A stretch of DNA of 64,000 bases from Pieris napi. Its lineage: Eukaryota > Arthropoda > Insecta > Lepidoptera > Pieridae. Numbering within the stretch: the stretch's first letter is position 1; every line of letters starts with the position of its first letter. The stretch covers positions 1,116,001 through 1,180,000 of the forward strand of contig NC_062258.1 in assembly GCF_905475465.1 (NCBI RefSeq), in the 5' to 3' direction. The notes beneath the pieces are model-generated. The model was not told the DNA's origin. It made no database searches and saw nothing but the letters and a program-made list of their open reading frames with translations. This document shows, in pieces, positions 22,328 to 32,421 of this stretch. A program made the translations under genes and the position numbers.

Positions 22328-22706
22328 TAATATTATGGCGTAATGTCTATCATTTTCTGAAATAGATTTAAAAACTCCTACACACGTGTACATCCTTTGA
22401 TAACAAATAATATTTCTATAATAAAAGTCTAGAAGCCGTGGGTAGATTTAATACGGCGTAAGTAAGTATTTTATTAGATATTCAGGTTGCTTGTGGAACA
22501 TATCTATTTCTGTTACATTCATTTTGAGGCAAGTGAACAGCGTTCCGATAAATCCGAAACTATTTTATTTATAAACGGACCAAGTATACGCCATGTTTAG
22601 TATTTAGCTGTAAAGGTTTTTAAGTAAATAATAAACAATAGTAACAGAATAAGCTAGTAAAATTATTAATTTATTTTAATATTAATTATGGTATAGACCT
22701 AGCTTC

Positions 22707-22895
22707 GAGCAGTGTTGGAATAGGGGCTTCAGCGTGCGACTCTTATCCCTGAGGTTGTAGGTTCGATCCCCGGCTGCGCGCCAATGGACTTTATGTCTAT
22801 GCGAGCATTGAACATCAGTGAACGGTGAAGGAAATCATCGTGAGGAAAACGGCTTGCCTTAGACCCAAAAAAGACGGCGTGCGTTAGGCCGTCGG
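22707..22895 (+). mobile_element. tRNA-derived SINE (family 1), plus orientation
   Basis: Begins GAGCAGTGTTGG and has the B box GGTTCGATCCC; it lacks the last third of the element. Confidence 0.8.
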
Positions 22896-22899
22896 CCTA

Positions 22900-24197
22900 A
22901 ACAATAATAATTATGGCAAATTAGTAATATTATGTTGACTTAATTTTCTACAATACCAATAAATAGCTTAAACTAAGGTAATGATCATTAACAGTCTTAG
23001 TGTTCTATAATGATTAGACACTATGTTTGTGTGTCCGATATACCGCACTTGCACTTTTATTCTCTACACAAGGTTTTTTAACACAAAAGGTTCAGTTCTC
23101 TTTACGCGTTCTATTCCTGTTGTATCAAGAAGTTTAATGCAGTATTCACATGGCTAGAGTCTGGCTAATGAAAGAAGATAATTGAATTATTTGAAAACTT
23201 ACAACTCTATGTAGACTGTTTAAGTGAGCAAAATATTAAATATATTTAATTAGGCCATTATATATACATAATATTTATATAAATCAAAATACAAATTATT
23301 CTGAAGACTTGTTGCTCCAAAGCTTCTTATCTCGATAACATTAGCCGTTAGAAGCTTTTGTTATTCGAAGAAATCTTCAATATTGTTTTTCTCGTTTATG
23401 ATTTCTAAGAGCCGCTCTAATTAGTCTGAGTGTCTACGTTTATTTTACAAGATTTATATACTATGTATTATTATGTTTTATTGTATAAAAGATTTTTTAA
23501 ATATATTATATATATAAACTCAAATGTGTTGCAAAAATATTTATTTTATGAAACAACATTTAAAGTTTGCTATTTCAGTTGAAAATTACTTCCATCCTAT
23601 CTCTCTTATAATCAATTAAAAATTTACTAACAACAAACACTTCACTTTATTTATAATGGCGACTTCTGTGTAAATAACAATTCCGCCAATGTCGCGTTCT
23701 TAGTCTTCACACGGTGAGGATAGATTTGATAGATTGAATTTAATCTAAGCAGAGTTACCCAAAACAAAAATGACGTCACAATAAAGACAACACACATAAT
23801 ATGGAGGGGAGAATCTTATTTATAATTGTAATTTATTAACAGAAATAAATTTCCCTAAAATTTTGACGATCGGGCTGGATGGGAAGTAGGGAGTTAAGGT
23901 TACATGGACGAGGGAAATCTGGAGAAAGATGGTCAAATAACGAGTCATTAATTAAAGAGAGACAAACACTTCGTATTCAAATTAAAAATGACACATACAT
24001 AGACAAACAAAACTAATGTCTTTTCCACAGACTTACAAACAAAACTAAATGAACATTTATAAAAAAAAAATAGATAATGAATAATCTAATTTAAGAAATA
24101 TAATTATTTCTTTACATATACATCTAATAATTAGTGCGCAAAAGTTTACTGTCTACTTAAATATAAAAATAAAAATTTTGTTGTTAAAGTAGAGTAG
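22900..24197. other. AT-rich stretch without recognised feature
   Basis: No exon or repeat family recognised; includes TA-rich low-complexity DNA near 23480-23520. Confidence 0.4.
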
Positions 24198-24484
24198 TAG
24201 TGGCGCTACAACCTCTTTTAGGTCTGGGCCTCAGATTTATGAATCTGTTTCATGATCATTTTTCATTCGAACAGGCAGTAGGTGATCAGCCTCCAGTGCC
24301 TGACACACGCCGTCGACTTTTTGGGTCTAAGACATGTCGGTTTCCTCACGATGTTTTCCTTCACCGTTCGAGCGAATGTTAAATGCGCACATAGAATGAA
24401 AGTCCATTGGTGCACAGCCGGGGACCGACCCTACGACCTCAGGGATGAGAGTCGCACACTGAAGCCACTAGGCCAACACTGCTC
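24198..24484 (-). mobile_element. tRNA-derived SINE (family 1)
   Basis: Full-length minus-strand copy with A and B boxes. Unlike the other full copies it has no obvious direct target duplication; instead its flanks are inverted (GTTAAAGTAG on the left, CTACTACTTTAAC on the right). Confidence 0.82.
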
Positions 24485-24782
24485 TACTACTTTAACACTA
24501 TAAAAAAAACATACGTGCAGATTTTTTGGTAAAATAATTACTTTTTTCACCATATTTGTAATATGCATAATATTTAAAAGTAATTCGCAAGATATGCTTT
24601 GACTAAGTTTTCTGAAGTATTTCCACGGAGACAAAGTTCTATGCTAAAGCTCTAGCTCCAGCTTAAAGTTTACAAAAGTTGGTAATTCACCGAGCTAAAT
24701 AATTCAGTCAATTCAGTTCGGTGTATCTAAGGGAAGTATTCAAACCCTTCATATATGCGAACCCTTTGAAGATGAAAGATCC

Positions 24783-24959
24783 ATCGCATGATCGCATGAG
24801 GGTAAATTTTTACGAAATCGTCACGAAGATTTGCAACGTTTTTGTCGAAGAAAAGGGAGAGATCGATTTAGACAAATGGAGAGAGAGTGAGAAGGGTAAA
24901 TTTATAGAAATTCTATTTTTAAAATAAATATATCGTAAAGAGAATTTATGAAATATTAG
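24783..24959 (+). mobile_element. Left part of a MITE split by the Pao element
   Basis: Shares ATGAGGGTAAATTTTTACG and CGTCACGAAGAT with the variant-B MITE at 16943-17288. The continuation is on the far side of the Pao element (31842-32118), joined through the 5-bp duplication ATTAG. Confidence 0.6.
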
Positions 24960-25195
24960 TGTACGATTTACAACCGTACAGGTATTGCAATGTAAATGAC
25001 ACCATGCAATATGATTTGCTTGTGTGTTCATTTCCATTATATCTTATTATTTCACTTAAGTTAGTCGGCATTCAGACCTCGTACCGGGCGCGACTCTTAT
25101 CTTAATCTCATCTCACCCCACTAGTTTAGTCCACTGCTCATAAAATAAATAATTATCCCTTTAAATATCTTAATAATTTATCCCAACCCCGAACA
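24960..25195 (+). repeat. 5' LTR of the first Pao element
   Basis: TGTACGATTTACAACCGTAC at the left end contains a short internal palindrome (GTACGATTTACAACCGTAC); the right end is CCCCGAACA. AATAAA-type signals lie near 25143. Compared with the 3' LTR it lacks a T-rich insertion. Confidence 0.92.
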
Positions 25196-25196
25196 T

Positions 25197-25210
25197 TGGT
25201 CCTTCGAGCC
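25197..25210 (+). other. Primer binding site, tRNA-Tyr type
   Basis: TGGTCCTTCGAGCC begins 1 bp after the LTR. It is complementary to the 3' end of animal tRNA-Tyr (GGCTCGAAGGA-CCA). The same primer site is used by the second Pao element. Confidence 0.75.
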
Positions 25211-25364
25211 ATTAGTAGTATTTTTGGCAGGATCAGGGCGCGTGTGCTTTAGCAATATTTTTGTGCTTAGTGTGTGTGTTATACTGATACCTGCGTATCA
25301 AAAGAATACAACTAGAACTACGATTTATGGATACACCTCTTTTATCCTAATCACATTGCCTTAG

Positions 25365-25790
25365 AAAGACAATATACCTCAACATTTGTACACCTCGTGA
25401 CCTCGGTACCTTAGGAAGGCACTACATCTCTTCACCTCGTAACCTCGGTGCCCTAGGAAAGCACTAAATCTCTTCACCTCGTGACCTCGGTGCCTTAGGA
25501 AGGCACTACATCTCTTCACCTCGTGATCTCGGTGCCTTAGGAAGGCACTACATCTCTTTACCTCGTGACCTCGGTGCTTTAGGAAAGCACTACATCTCTT
25601 TACCTCGTGACTTCGGTGCCTTAGGAAGGCACTACATCTCTTCACTTCGTGACCTCGGTGCCCTAGGAAGGCATACTACATCTCTTGACTTTTTGACCTC
25701 GGTGCCTTAGGAAGGCACACTACGTATCTTCGTTTCGTGACCTCGGTGCCTTAGGAAGGCACACTACATTTCGGATTTAGTACAACCTTG
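25365..25790 (+). repeat. 42-bp tandem array of hairpin units in the Pao leader
   Basis: About nine units of 42-44 bp follow one another, after one degenerate unit. The consensus core is GTGCCTT-AGG-AAGGCAC, a 7-bp stem with a 3-nt loop, embedded in ACTACATCTCTTCACCTCGT GACCTCG-type spacer. The unit beginning near 25573 reads GTGCTTT-AGG-AAAGCAC, a paired change that keeps the stem. The array lies between primer site and Gag start, where packaging or translation signals sit in retroelements. Confidence 0.9.
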
Positions 25791-25869
25791 CAGGTATTGC
25801 GAGGATATCTTGAGCAACTTATCAGCTGAACAAGTAAGGTTATATTGTTATCTCTGATAATCATTAATT

Positions 25870-26808
25870 ATGTCCTTACAACCTCCAACGTTTCAACCCC
25901 CTTCTACCTCAAACGCATCAACCTCTGATCTCATGAAAAAACAACTTACAAATTTTAAAGCTTTTCTGAGAACTGCCTCGAGTATAGAACTTGACCTTAT
26001 CTCGGAAAAGTGGGAGTTAGAAGACATCCTAAAGACCTTGCAAGTCCGTTGGACTGCGATTGATAGCTTCCATTGGGAGTTAGACAATGAACTTTGTGGT
26101 TCCAACCGAGAATATGAAGATCAATTTACAAATTACGAAAAATATTACATTAAAGTCAAGAAGGATATCAATAAAAAGATGTGGTCGGTATCACACATCG
26201 AGAAAACAACCCCTAAAATGGAGTTACCAACCTTCGAGGGAAATTATAACCAATGGGTTTCCTTCAAAGATCTCTTTACGGAAACTATTCATAGTAACCC
26301 ATTTCTTTCAAATGCGCAGAAATTACAATTTCTCAAAAGTAAGGTTAAGGGTGAACCTGAGAAGTTGATTCAACATCTCCAGGTAAGCTCAGATAATTAT
26401 CTCATTAGCTGGAATATTCTCAGTCATCGCTATGATAATAAGCGCCTAATCTTTACATCTCACCTTAACAATCTCTTAAATATTCCTAATATTCAATACC
26501 AGTCGTATAATCATATCAAACGCATTCACGATGTTACAAACGAGAGTATAAATGCGATAGAAAATCTTGGAATTAATGTTTCTTCCTGGGATCCCTTCCT
26601 TGTATGTATATTGTCTCAGAAGTTAGACGCAGACACGTACAATGAATATATACAGTCTTTGAAATCGCCGAGAGAATTACCCGTATTACAAGATTTTTTG
26701 CAGTTTTTAGAAACTAAGTTTATGAAACTTCACGGAAGAAGCAAGAAAATCACACGCCAAAAGTATCATATCAAAACTTCAATCAATATAAACCTTCAAA
26801 AAACTTAA
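25870..26808 (+). CDS. Pao Gag, N-terminal part (312 aa before frame break)
   Basis: This is the first ATG after the leader array. The start is Pro/Ser/Thr-rich, then a helical segment and, from about residue 115, the DUF1759-type Gag region characteristic of BEL/Pao elements (PTFEGNYNQWVSFKDLF, then LKSKVKGEP and a helical LNIPNIQYQ segment). About residue 290 the frame leaves the conserved sequence: the downstream Gag sequence continues in the frame one base earlier, so a single-base deletion near 26735-26745 gives a false C-terminus and a stop at 26806. No canonical slippery heptamer is seen there, so a mutation or assembly error is more likely than programmed frameshifting. Confidence 0.85.
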   Translation: MSLQPPTFQPPSTSNASTSDLMKKQLTNFKAFLRTASSIELDLISEKWELEDILKTLQVRWTAIDSFHWELDNELCGSNREYEDQFTNYEKYYIKVKKDINKKMWSVSHIEKTTPKMELPTFEGNYNQWVSFKDLFTETIHSNPFLSNAQKLQFLKSKVKGEPEKLIQHLQVSSDNYLISWNILSHRYDNKRLIFTSHLNNLLNIPNIQYQSYNHIKRIHDVTNESINAIENLGINVSSWDPFLVCILSQKLDADTYNEYIQSLKSPRELPVLQDFLQFLETKFMKLHGRSKKITRQKYHIKTSININLQKT

Positions 26809-27902
26809 ATAATCAATCATCACCTGCGAAAAATTTTAATCATAACTTTAGACAAAGTTATAATAATCCTAAGTATACTTATTCTACAAATCAGGTTATT
26901 TCGCAACCGACACATTCCAGTAATAAAGTTATTGAAAAACGCAAGCTGTGTCCGGTATGTAATTCAAGCGATCATCGTATACAGTTATGCCAGAAATTAT
27001 TGAATATGCAGCCTATCGCACGAAGAAATGCTATTGCAAAATTGAACCTTTGTATCAACTGTTTACATTATCATGAAGGTAAAAAATGCCTTTCGCAATT
27101 AATGTGCAAAGAATGTAATAAAAATCATAATACAATTTTACATGAATGTTTTACAAAAGATAATATGACACCGGACGTTTCACGATCAAGGTTACACGTG
27201 CCCCGGGTTGTGAAACATTTACCTCAACAACAAGAAATTAACACATTAGTATCTCTTCCAAGTGACCCTGCCGAAATATTACTTGCCACTGTCATTATTA
27301 AGATACAGGCAGCGGATGGATCTTATAAAAATATGAGAGCTCTTTTAGATCAGGGCTCACAAATCTCAATTATCAGTGAAAATGCTGCTCAATTATTAAA
27401 AATACCTCGACAAAAATGTAATGGTTACATTTCTGGGATAGGAAATACAGAAAACAATTGCAAGGGCAAAATCTCTATCAAGTGTTTACCGACAGTCAAT
27501 GATTATACCTTTAACACGGATGTATTTATTATGAAAAAACTTGTAAGGAATTTACCGAGCTATACCCTGCCAAAACCAAATTGGCCTGAGCTTAATCATA
27601 TAATATTAGCTGATTCAGAATTTTATAAAAGTAGCCCTATTGATATATTATTCGGCGCTGATGTTTATTCTGATATTATCTTGGACGGTATTTGTAGATT
27701 TCAAGAAAGGTTTCCGATTGCGCAGCAAACGCAGTTGGGATGGATAATAACCGGTAATTATAAAACCTATCAGTGTAATATAATCCTTAATAACGATATC
27801 CAAAGGTTTTGGGAAGTGGAAGATATTCATGAACCCTTAAATATGTCACAGGAAGATCAAAATTGTATAGAGTTTTTTTCAGAATACAACCTCAAGACGT
27901 GA
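26745..27902 (+). CDS. Pao Gag C-terminus and protease (second frame segment)
   Basis: The frame is open from about 26735 to the stop at 27900-27902; the first ATG is at 27000 but the segment belongs to the polyprotein. It encodes two Cys/His clusters of nucleocapsid type (CPVCNSSDHRIQLC and CINCLHYHEGKKC with CKEC...H), then a BEL-type aspartic protease with LLDQGSQISIIS near 27345 and the C-terminal FGADVYSDIILDG part. It ends in a stop only because a run of seven T (27873-27879) shifts the frame relative to the following Pol segment. Confidence 0.85.
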   Translation, partial: ENHTPKVSYQNFNQYKPSKNLNNQSSPAKNFNHNFRQSYNNPKYTYSTNQVISQPTHSSNKVIEKRKLCPVCNSSDHRIQLCQKLLNMQPIARRNAIAKLNLCINCLHYHEGKKCLSQLMCKECNKNHNTILHECFTKDNMTPDVSRSRLHVPRVVKHLPQQQEINTLVSLPSDPAEILLATVIIKIQAADGSYKNMRALLDQGSQISIISENAAQLLKIPRQKCNGYISGIGNTENNCKGKISIKCLPTVNDYTFNTDVFIMKKLVRNLPSYTLPKPNWPELNHIILADSEFYKSSPIDILFGADVYSDIILDGICRFQERFPIAQQTQLGWIITGNYKTYQCNIILNNDIQRFWEVEDIHEPLNMSQEDQNCIEFFSEYNLKT

Positions 27903-30900
27903 CGACGGCAGTTACGTTGTGAAAATACCTTTTAAAGAAAATCTCGAGGAAAAATTGGGTGAATCGAAGTCAAAGTCTATCTCTCAATTTATTCAATTGG
28001 AAAATAAACTAATTAAAAAACCTTATTTAGCTCGTGATTATAAATTATTTATATCGGAGTATAGAGAGCTCGGACACATGATACCCGTTGTGTCACGCGC
28101 CGTCGTAGAGTCGAGTTGCTACTTATCGCACCATTGTGTACAACGAGCGGAATCATCAACTACGAAATTGCGAGTTGTTTTTAATGCCTCTTCGAAAACT
28201 TCGAGTGGATTTAGCCTCAATGATCTTATGTGTAGGGGGCCAAATCAACAACAAGACCTTCAGACACTAATCTTAAAATGGCGGCAATTTAAATATGGTT
28301 TTACAGCCGACATAGAGAAAATGTTTCGCAATATTTGGCTTCATTCAGAACATCAAAAATTCCAGAAGATTATTTGGAGAGATAATCAATCCCAACCCTT
28401 AGGTGAATTTCAGCTAGCCACTGTAACTTATGGAACTAAGGCCGCACCTTTCTTGGCCATGATGATCCTGAAAAGACTTGCAATCGATGAACGATCAAAT
28501 TATCCTTCCAGTATCGCACCTGCTGTGTTAGAAAGCTCATTTTACATGGACGATCTGTTGCATGGGACTCACTCTGCACAAACAGCAATAGAGCTAAAGA
28601 ACGATTTAATTAAACTACCTAAATCTGGAGGTTTCAATCTTAGAAAATGGCGTTCAAACTTACCTCTCCTTTTAGAAGACATAAACGATTCCGAAAAAGA
28701 ATTCGACTTTAAGCACCAGGAGTCAACTAAAACTTTAGGCCTTCGTTGGAATCCCAATGCCGACGAATTTATCTTTTATCCTATTAATTATATCCCAAAT
28801 ATTACCCCTACTAAGCGACAATTATTGTCCGAAATCTCAAAACTTTATGACCCTTTGGGCTGGCTAGCACCAGTCACTACAAAACTTAAAATTGTATTTC
28901 AAGAAACTTGGAAGTCTGATCTAGGATGGGATCAGCCGATACCTCATAAATTAGCCTTAGAATGGACTAAAATAAAAGTCGACATATCCTATATATCGCA
29001 ATTTAAAATACCTCGATGGTTACAAACACAGGAAAATGACATAGTGGAGCTTCATGGTTTTTGCGATGCTAGTACAAAAGCTTACGCATGTGTTGTTTAT
29101 TGTAGAATACAAAGAAAAGATACAACACATGTCACCATTGTAGCGACAAAATCCAAAGTAGTTCCTATAAAAAAGACCTTATCCATACCCCGTTTGGAAC
29201 TTTGCGGAGCTTTGTTGTTAGCTAAATTAATGAAAAATATTGTCGAATCCCTATCTAATTTCAGAGTGCATGTTTACGGTTGGGTTGATTCTATGGCAGT
29301 CCTAGGATGGATAAATGGCGAACCCGAAAAATGGAAACCCTTTGTTGCGAACCGTGTCAGAATGATTTGTGAAATAATCCCAAAAAATATGTGGAGATAT
29401 ATTAATTCCTCGGAAAACCCGGCTGATTGTGCTAGTCGTGGGTCGACAGCTCTTCACTTGACAAGTCTTTCGCTTTGGTGGCACGGGCCTGAATGGTTAT
29501 CTCAATGTAATCTCAAAGAGTATTCTGAAAAGCCTACATATACTACAGATATAGATCTGAAAAAGAAAAACCTGGTTAATACAATTACCACCAATCCCAA
29601 TTATATAATACAACAATTATTGGATAAATATAGCTCTTTTAGAAAACTTATAAGAATTTTAGCCTATATTATAAAATTTATCGACAAGATTATTTATAAA
29701 AAAACGTTTGAAAATAATTATCTTAGTTTTAAAGATTTGAGTAATGCGAGAGAAATGATAATTAGACATGTTCAGAAAGAATATTTTTTTCAGGAAATAT
29801 CTGAACTTTCTGTCGCTAAGGTTTTAAATAAAAAGAGTCAAATACTAAATCATAACCCCGTTTTAGACTCAACTGGATTGATCCGAGTCGGTGGACGGCT
29901 AAAAAACTCAAACATCGATCCTGAAATGAAATATCCTATAATTATTCCATCACAATCGAAGTTAGCTGAGCTTATTATAGACGAAGCCCACGAACTTGTA
30001 TTTCATGGTGGGGCAAAACTAACCGCAGGTTTTATACGACAAAAACACTGGATCCTTAGAGGAAATAGTGCTGTCAAAAAGAGATTACGATCATGTGTAA
30101 AATGTAAAAAAGTTGATCCTACATTACAACATCAACTTATGGGCGATTTACCCCCTTCTCGAGTTAAACCTAGCCGACCTTTTCATAGTACGGGGATTGA
30201 TTTTACGGGACATGTTTTAGTCAAGGCAAACAAAGGCCGTGGAATCAAAACAACAAAAGGATACGTAGCAGTCTTTATATGTATGGTCACAAAAGCTGTG
30301 CATTTAGAATTAGTATCAGATCTTACCGCGTCAGCTTTTATCTCTGCGTTGCAGCGAATGTCAGCTAGAAGAGGGGTTCCGCGACATATTTTTAGCGATC
30401 AAGGAACAAACTTCATAGGTGCCAACAATATACTACGACAAGAGTATACACAGATCTCAGAAATCCTATCAAGTCCTGAGTGTACCTCAGTTATATCAGA
30501 AATGAATATAGGTTGGCATTTCAACGCCCCATCGTGGCCGTCAGCGGGTGGACTTTGGGAGGCTGCTGTAAAAAGCCTTAAACATCATCTTAAACGAGTG
30601 GTTGGCGAACAAAAACTCACCTTTGAAGAATATTCAACTCTTTTATCTCAGCTCGAGGCTTGTTTGAACTCTCGACCTCTTTGTCCTTTGACAGAAGACC
30701 CCGAGAACCTAGACGTTTTAACACCGGCCCATTTCCTAGCAAGCGGTCCTAACTTGACCATTTTTGAGACAGAAAATGATCTTAGAACTCGATGGCACTT
30801 AACTCAGAAAATCTATCATGATATTTGGGTCAAATGGAAGAATGAACATCTCTCACAATTATCTATTAGATCCAAGTGGAAACGACCTCAAAAAGATCTC

Positions 30901-31245
30901 AACTTGAACGATATAGTCATCATAAAAGATGAAAATCTTCCGCCCGGTAAATGGGCTTTAGGGCGTGTTGTAGAGCTACATCCCGGAAGTGACGGGCTGG
31001 TAAGAGTCGTCACTCTTAAAACCAAGAACGGTTTTATTAAACGCCCAGTCGTTAGGTTATCCCTTCTACCTACAAATAATAATAATCAATCTTTAAACCA
31101 TGACAAGGTCGATGAAAAGAAGCCTAAAGCGAAGAATTTCAGCGGCATCTCTTTCTCTGCTATGGTTTTATCCTTATCATTATTTTTCATTTCAATACTA
31201 AGTTCGTGTCAAGCTCAGTATAGTTACACACCCCGTGAAAAGTGA
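27880..31245 (+). CDS. Pao Pol: reverse transcriptase, RNase H, integrase, DUF5641
   Basis: The frame continues Gag-Pol after the T-run break (conserved RRDDGSYVVKIPF immediately upstream and around 27919, which is no real start). Counting from 27919, the reverse transcriptase has TADIEKMF near residue 129 and YMDD at 209-212; RNase H has FCDAS near 380 and VDSMAVLGW; the integrase has a zinc finger (HELVFHGG to CVKCKK), then TGIDFTG, FSDQGTNF and GGLWEAAVK as the DDE triad near 760, 824 and 878; DUF5641 lies at about 994-1052. The C-terminus ends in a hydrophobic helix of about 20 residues (VLSLSLFFISILSSC). All catalytic motifs are intact over 1,100 codons. Confidence 0.93.
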   Translation, partial: QNTTSRRDDGSYVVKIPFKENLEEKLGESKSKSISQFIQLENKLIKKPYLARDYKLFISEYRELGHMIPVVSRAVVESSCYLSHHCVQRAESSTTKLRVVFNASSKTSSGFSLNDLMCRGPNQQQDLQTLILKWRQFKYGFTADIEKMFRNIWLHSEHQKFQKIIWRDNQSQPLGEFQLATVTYGTKAAPFLAMMILKRLAIDERSNYPSSIAPAVLESSFYMDDLLHGTHSAQTAIELKNDLIKLPKSGGFNLRKWRSNLPLLLEDINDSEKEFDFKHQESTKTLGLRWNPNADEFIFYPINYIPNITPTKRQLLSEISKLYDPLGWLAPVTTKLKIVFQETWKSDLGWDQPIPHKLALEWTKIKVDISYISQFKIPRWLQTQENDIVELHGFCDASTKAYACVVYCRIQRKDTTHVTIVATKSKVVPIKKTLSIPRLELCGALLLAKLMKNIVESLSNFRVHVYGWVDSMAVLGWINGEPEKWKPFVANRVRMICEIIPKNMWRYINSSENPADCASRGSTALHLTSLSLWWHGPEWLSQCNLKEYSEKPTYTTDIDLKKKNLVNTITTNPNYIIQQLLDKYSSFRKLIRILAYIIKFIDKIIYKKTFENNYLSFKDLSNAREMIIRHVQKEYFFQEISELSVAKVLNKKSQILNHNPVLDSTGLIRVGGRLKNSNIDPEMKYPIIIPSQSKLAELIIDEAHELVFHGGAKLTAGFIRQKHWILRGNSAVKKRLRSCVKCKKVDPTLQHQLMGDLPPSRVKPSRPFHSTGIDFTGHVLVKANKGRGIKTTKGYVAVFICMVTKAVHLELVSDLTASAFISALQRMSARRGVPRHIFSDQGTNFIGANNILRQEYTQISEILSSPECTSVISEMNIGWHFNAPSWPSAGGLWEAAVKSLKHHLKRVVGEQKLTFEEYSTLLSQLEACLNSRPLCPLTEDPENLDVLTPAHFLASGPNLTIFETENDLRTRWHLTQKIYHDIWVKWKNEHLSQLSIRSKWKRPQKDLNLNDIVIIKDENLPPGKWALGRVVELHPGSDGLVRVVTLKTKNGFIKRPVVRLSLLPTNNNNQSLNHDKVDEKKPKAKNFSGISFSAMVLSLSLFFISILSSCQAQYSYTPREK

Positions 31246-31599
31246 AAGTGTTGTGAGTGAGTGTGAAGTTAGGGAAAAAAGGCATTCTTATCATAATAAT
31301 ACAAGTGTTTTCACTGTGTTGAGTGAGTAATTTAAATTCAAAAAGTCAATCCAGTGTAAGTGTAAATAAACAAGATCGACCTTCCTCGCCGATCTTTCGT
31401 GTGTTTTCCCTTCCGGAATTAAATATAAGTGAATCTTTGTAGCTAATATGATACATGTAATTCATTTTCTCACCCACAACTAATCATAACATATAGTGAA
31501 CACTATATAAACATTTATATTAAAATTTGTGTATCACCTTGTTAGTCTTAAGTTCATCCTCCATTTTACTAACCCTCATCTTTTCCTCCCCCGGGAACA

Positions 31600-31841
31600 T
31601 GTACGATTTACAACCGTACAGGTATTGCAATGTAAATGACACCATGCAATATGATTTGCTTGTTTTTTTGATTTGATTTCATTTCCATTATATCTTATTA
31701 TTTCACTTAAGTTAGTCGGCATTCAGACCTCGTACCGGGCGCGACTCTTAATCTCATCTCACCCCACTAGTTTAGTCCACCGCTCATAAAATAAATAATT
31801 ATCCCTTTAAATATCTTAATAATTTATCCCAACCCCGAACA
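31600..31841 (+). repeat. 3' LTR of the first Pao element
   Basis: Same ends as the 5' LTR. It has an extra T-rich block after GATTTGCTTG, lacks the TCTT repeat at the position matching 25101-25110, and has one C/T difference. Confidence 0.92.
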
Positions 31842-32118
31842 ATTAGCATTTTACATTTTATGAAAAATAATTTATTGAATTCTCAAATGACGAATTGTAA
31901 ATTAAAATGGCACGTGTTTTTATCAATGAAGAAATAAATTTATAAATTGTATTAATTTTCGACACTTAATGACAATTAAATTCCTTACATTAATCTTCCT
32001 TTTCCCTCCCTCTGTGTCTCGGAAATCTAAAGTTTTAGATTTGTATAAATATGAACAAGACAACAATTAGTATGCCAATGAAGTTTCACTTCTGACCTAC
32101 CTATAGTGTACTTTTTTT
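31842..32118 (+). mobile_element. Right part of the MITE split by the Pao element
   Basis: Contains the internal segments ATCTAAAGTTTTAGATTTGT and the terminal GAAGTTTCACTTCTGACCTA shared with 16943-17288 and 37172-37520 (reverse). It continues 24783-24959. Confidence 0.65.
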
Positions 32119-32421
32119 TAATTTAATACAGATTAAAATTTGTACAACTAAGTATGAGTAACGTATGTGCGGTATAGCATTTTAATCTTCAAAGCGGTTC
32201 TAGTTAGCTAAGAGACATGAGTACGCCGTATGTTACAACGGAAACAGGAAGTTGTAGAGTTAATTTACCTAGTGCTACTAATTAGTCGTAGCTGGTTCAT
32301 TGTATTTGTGATCCACCTCAATGGGATTAACGTTTCCATTATATTAAAATATGTCTGGAATACTGTTTTAATTAGATACGTATTTGTAATAATGATAAGT
32401 TAATAAAAACATTAACAAATA

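Larger units (their letters stand above)
24960..31841 (+). mobile_element. Complete BEL/Pao LTR retrotransposon (first copy)
   Basis: Short LTRs (236 and 242 bp) begin TGTACG and end GAACA, with a 5-bp target duplication ATTAG (24955-24959 and 31842-31846). A tRNA-Tyr-type primer site follows the first LTR, then a leader of 650 bp with a 42-bp tandem array, then Gag, protease, reverse transcriptase, RNase H, integrase and DUF5641 regions in the BEL/Pao order. Two single-base frame breaks (near 26740 and in a T run at 27873-27879) divide the otherwise intact polyprotein. The LTRs differ by a small insertion block and a few bases, so it is older than the Gypsy-type element. It lies antisense in the first intron of the Kazal-like gene. 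Confidence 0.95.

Noticed and set aside
24721..24927. 68-aa plus-strand frame before the Pao LTR
   Set aside because: It is open frame through MITE sequence that recurs non-coding at 16943-17288.
25379..25645. Minus-strand 88-aa frame of repeated KRCSAFLRHR-type peptide
   Set aside because: It is the antisense reading of the 42-bp tandem array; because 42 is a multiple of three the frame stays open by arithmetic alone.
25365..25790. CRISPR array
   Set aside because: Units are whole tandem copies with no unique spacers, lie inside a retrotransposon leader and the genome is eukaryotic.
26735..26808. Programmed -1 frameshift between Gag and protease of the first Pao
   Set aside because: No canonical slippery heptamer, BEL/Pao elements normally use one frame, and a second offsetting shift occurs in a T run downstream.
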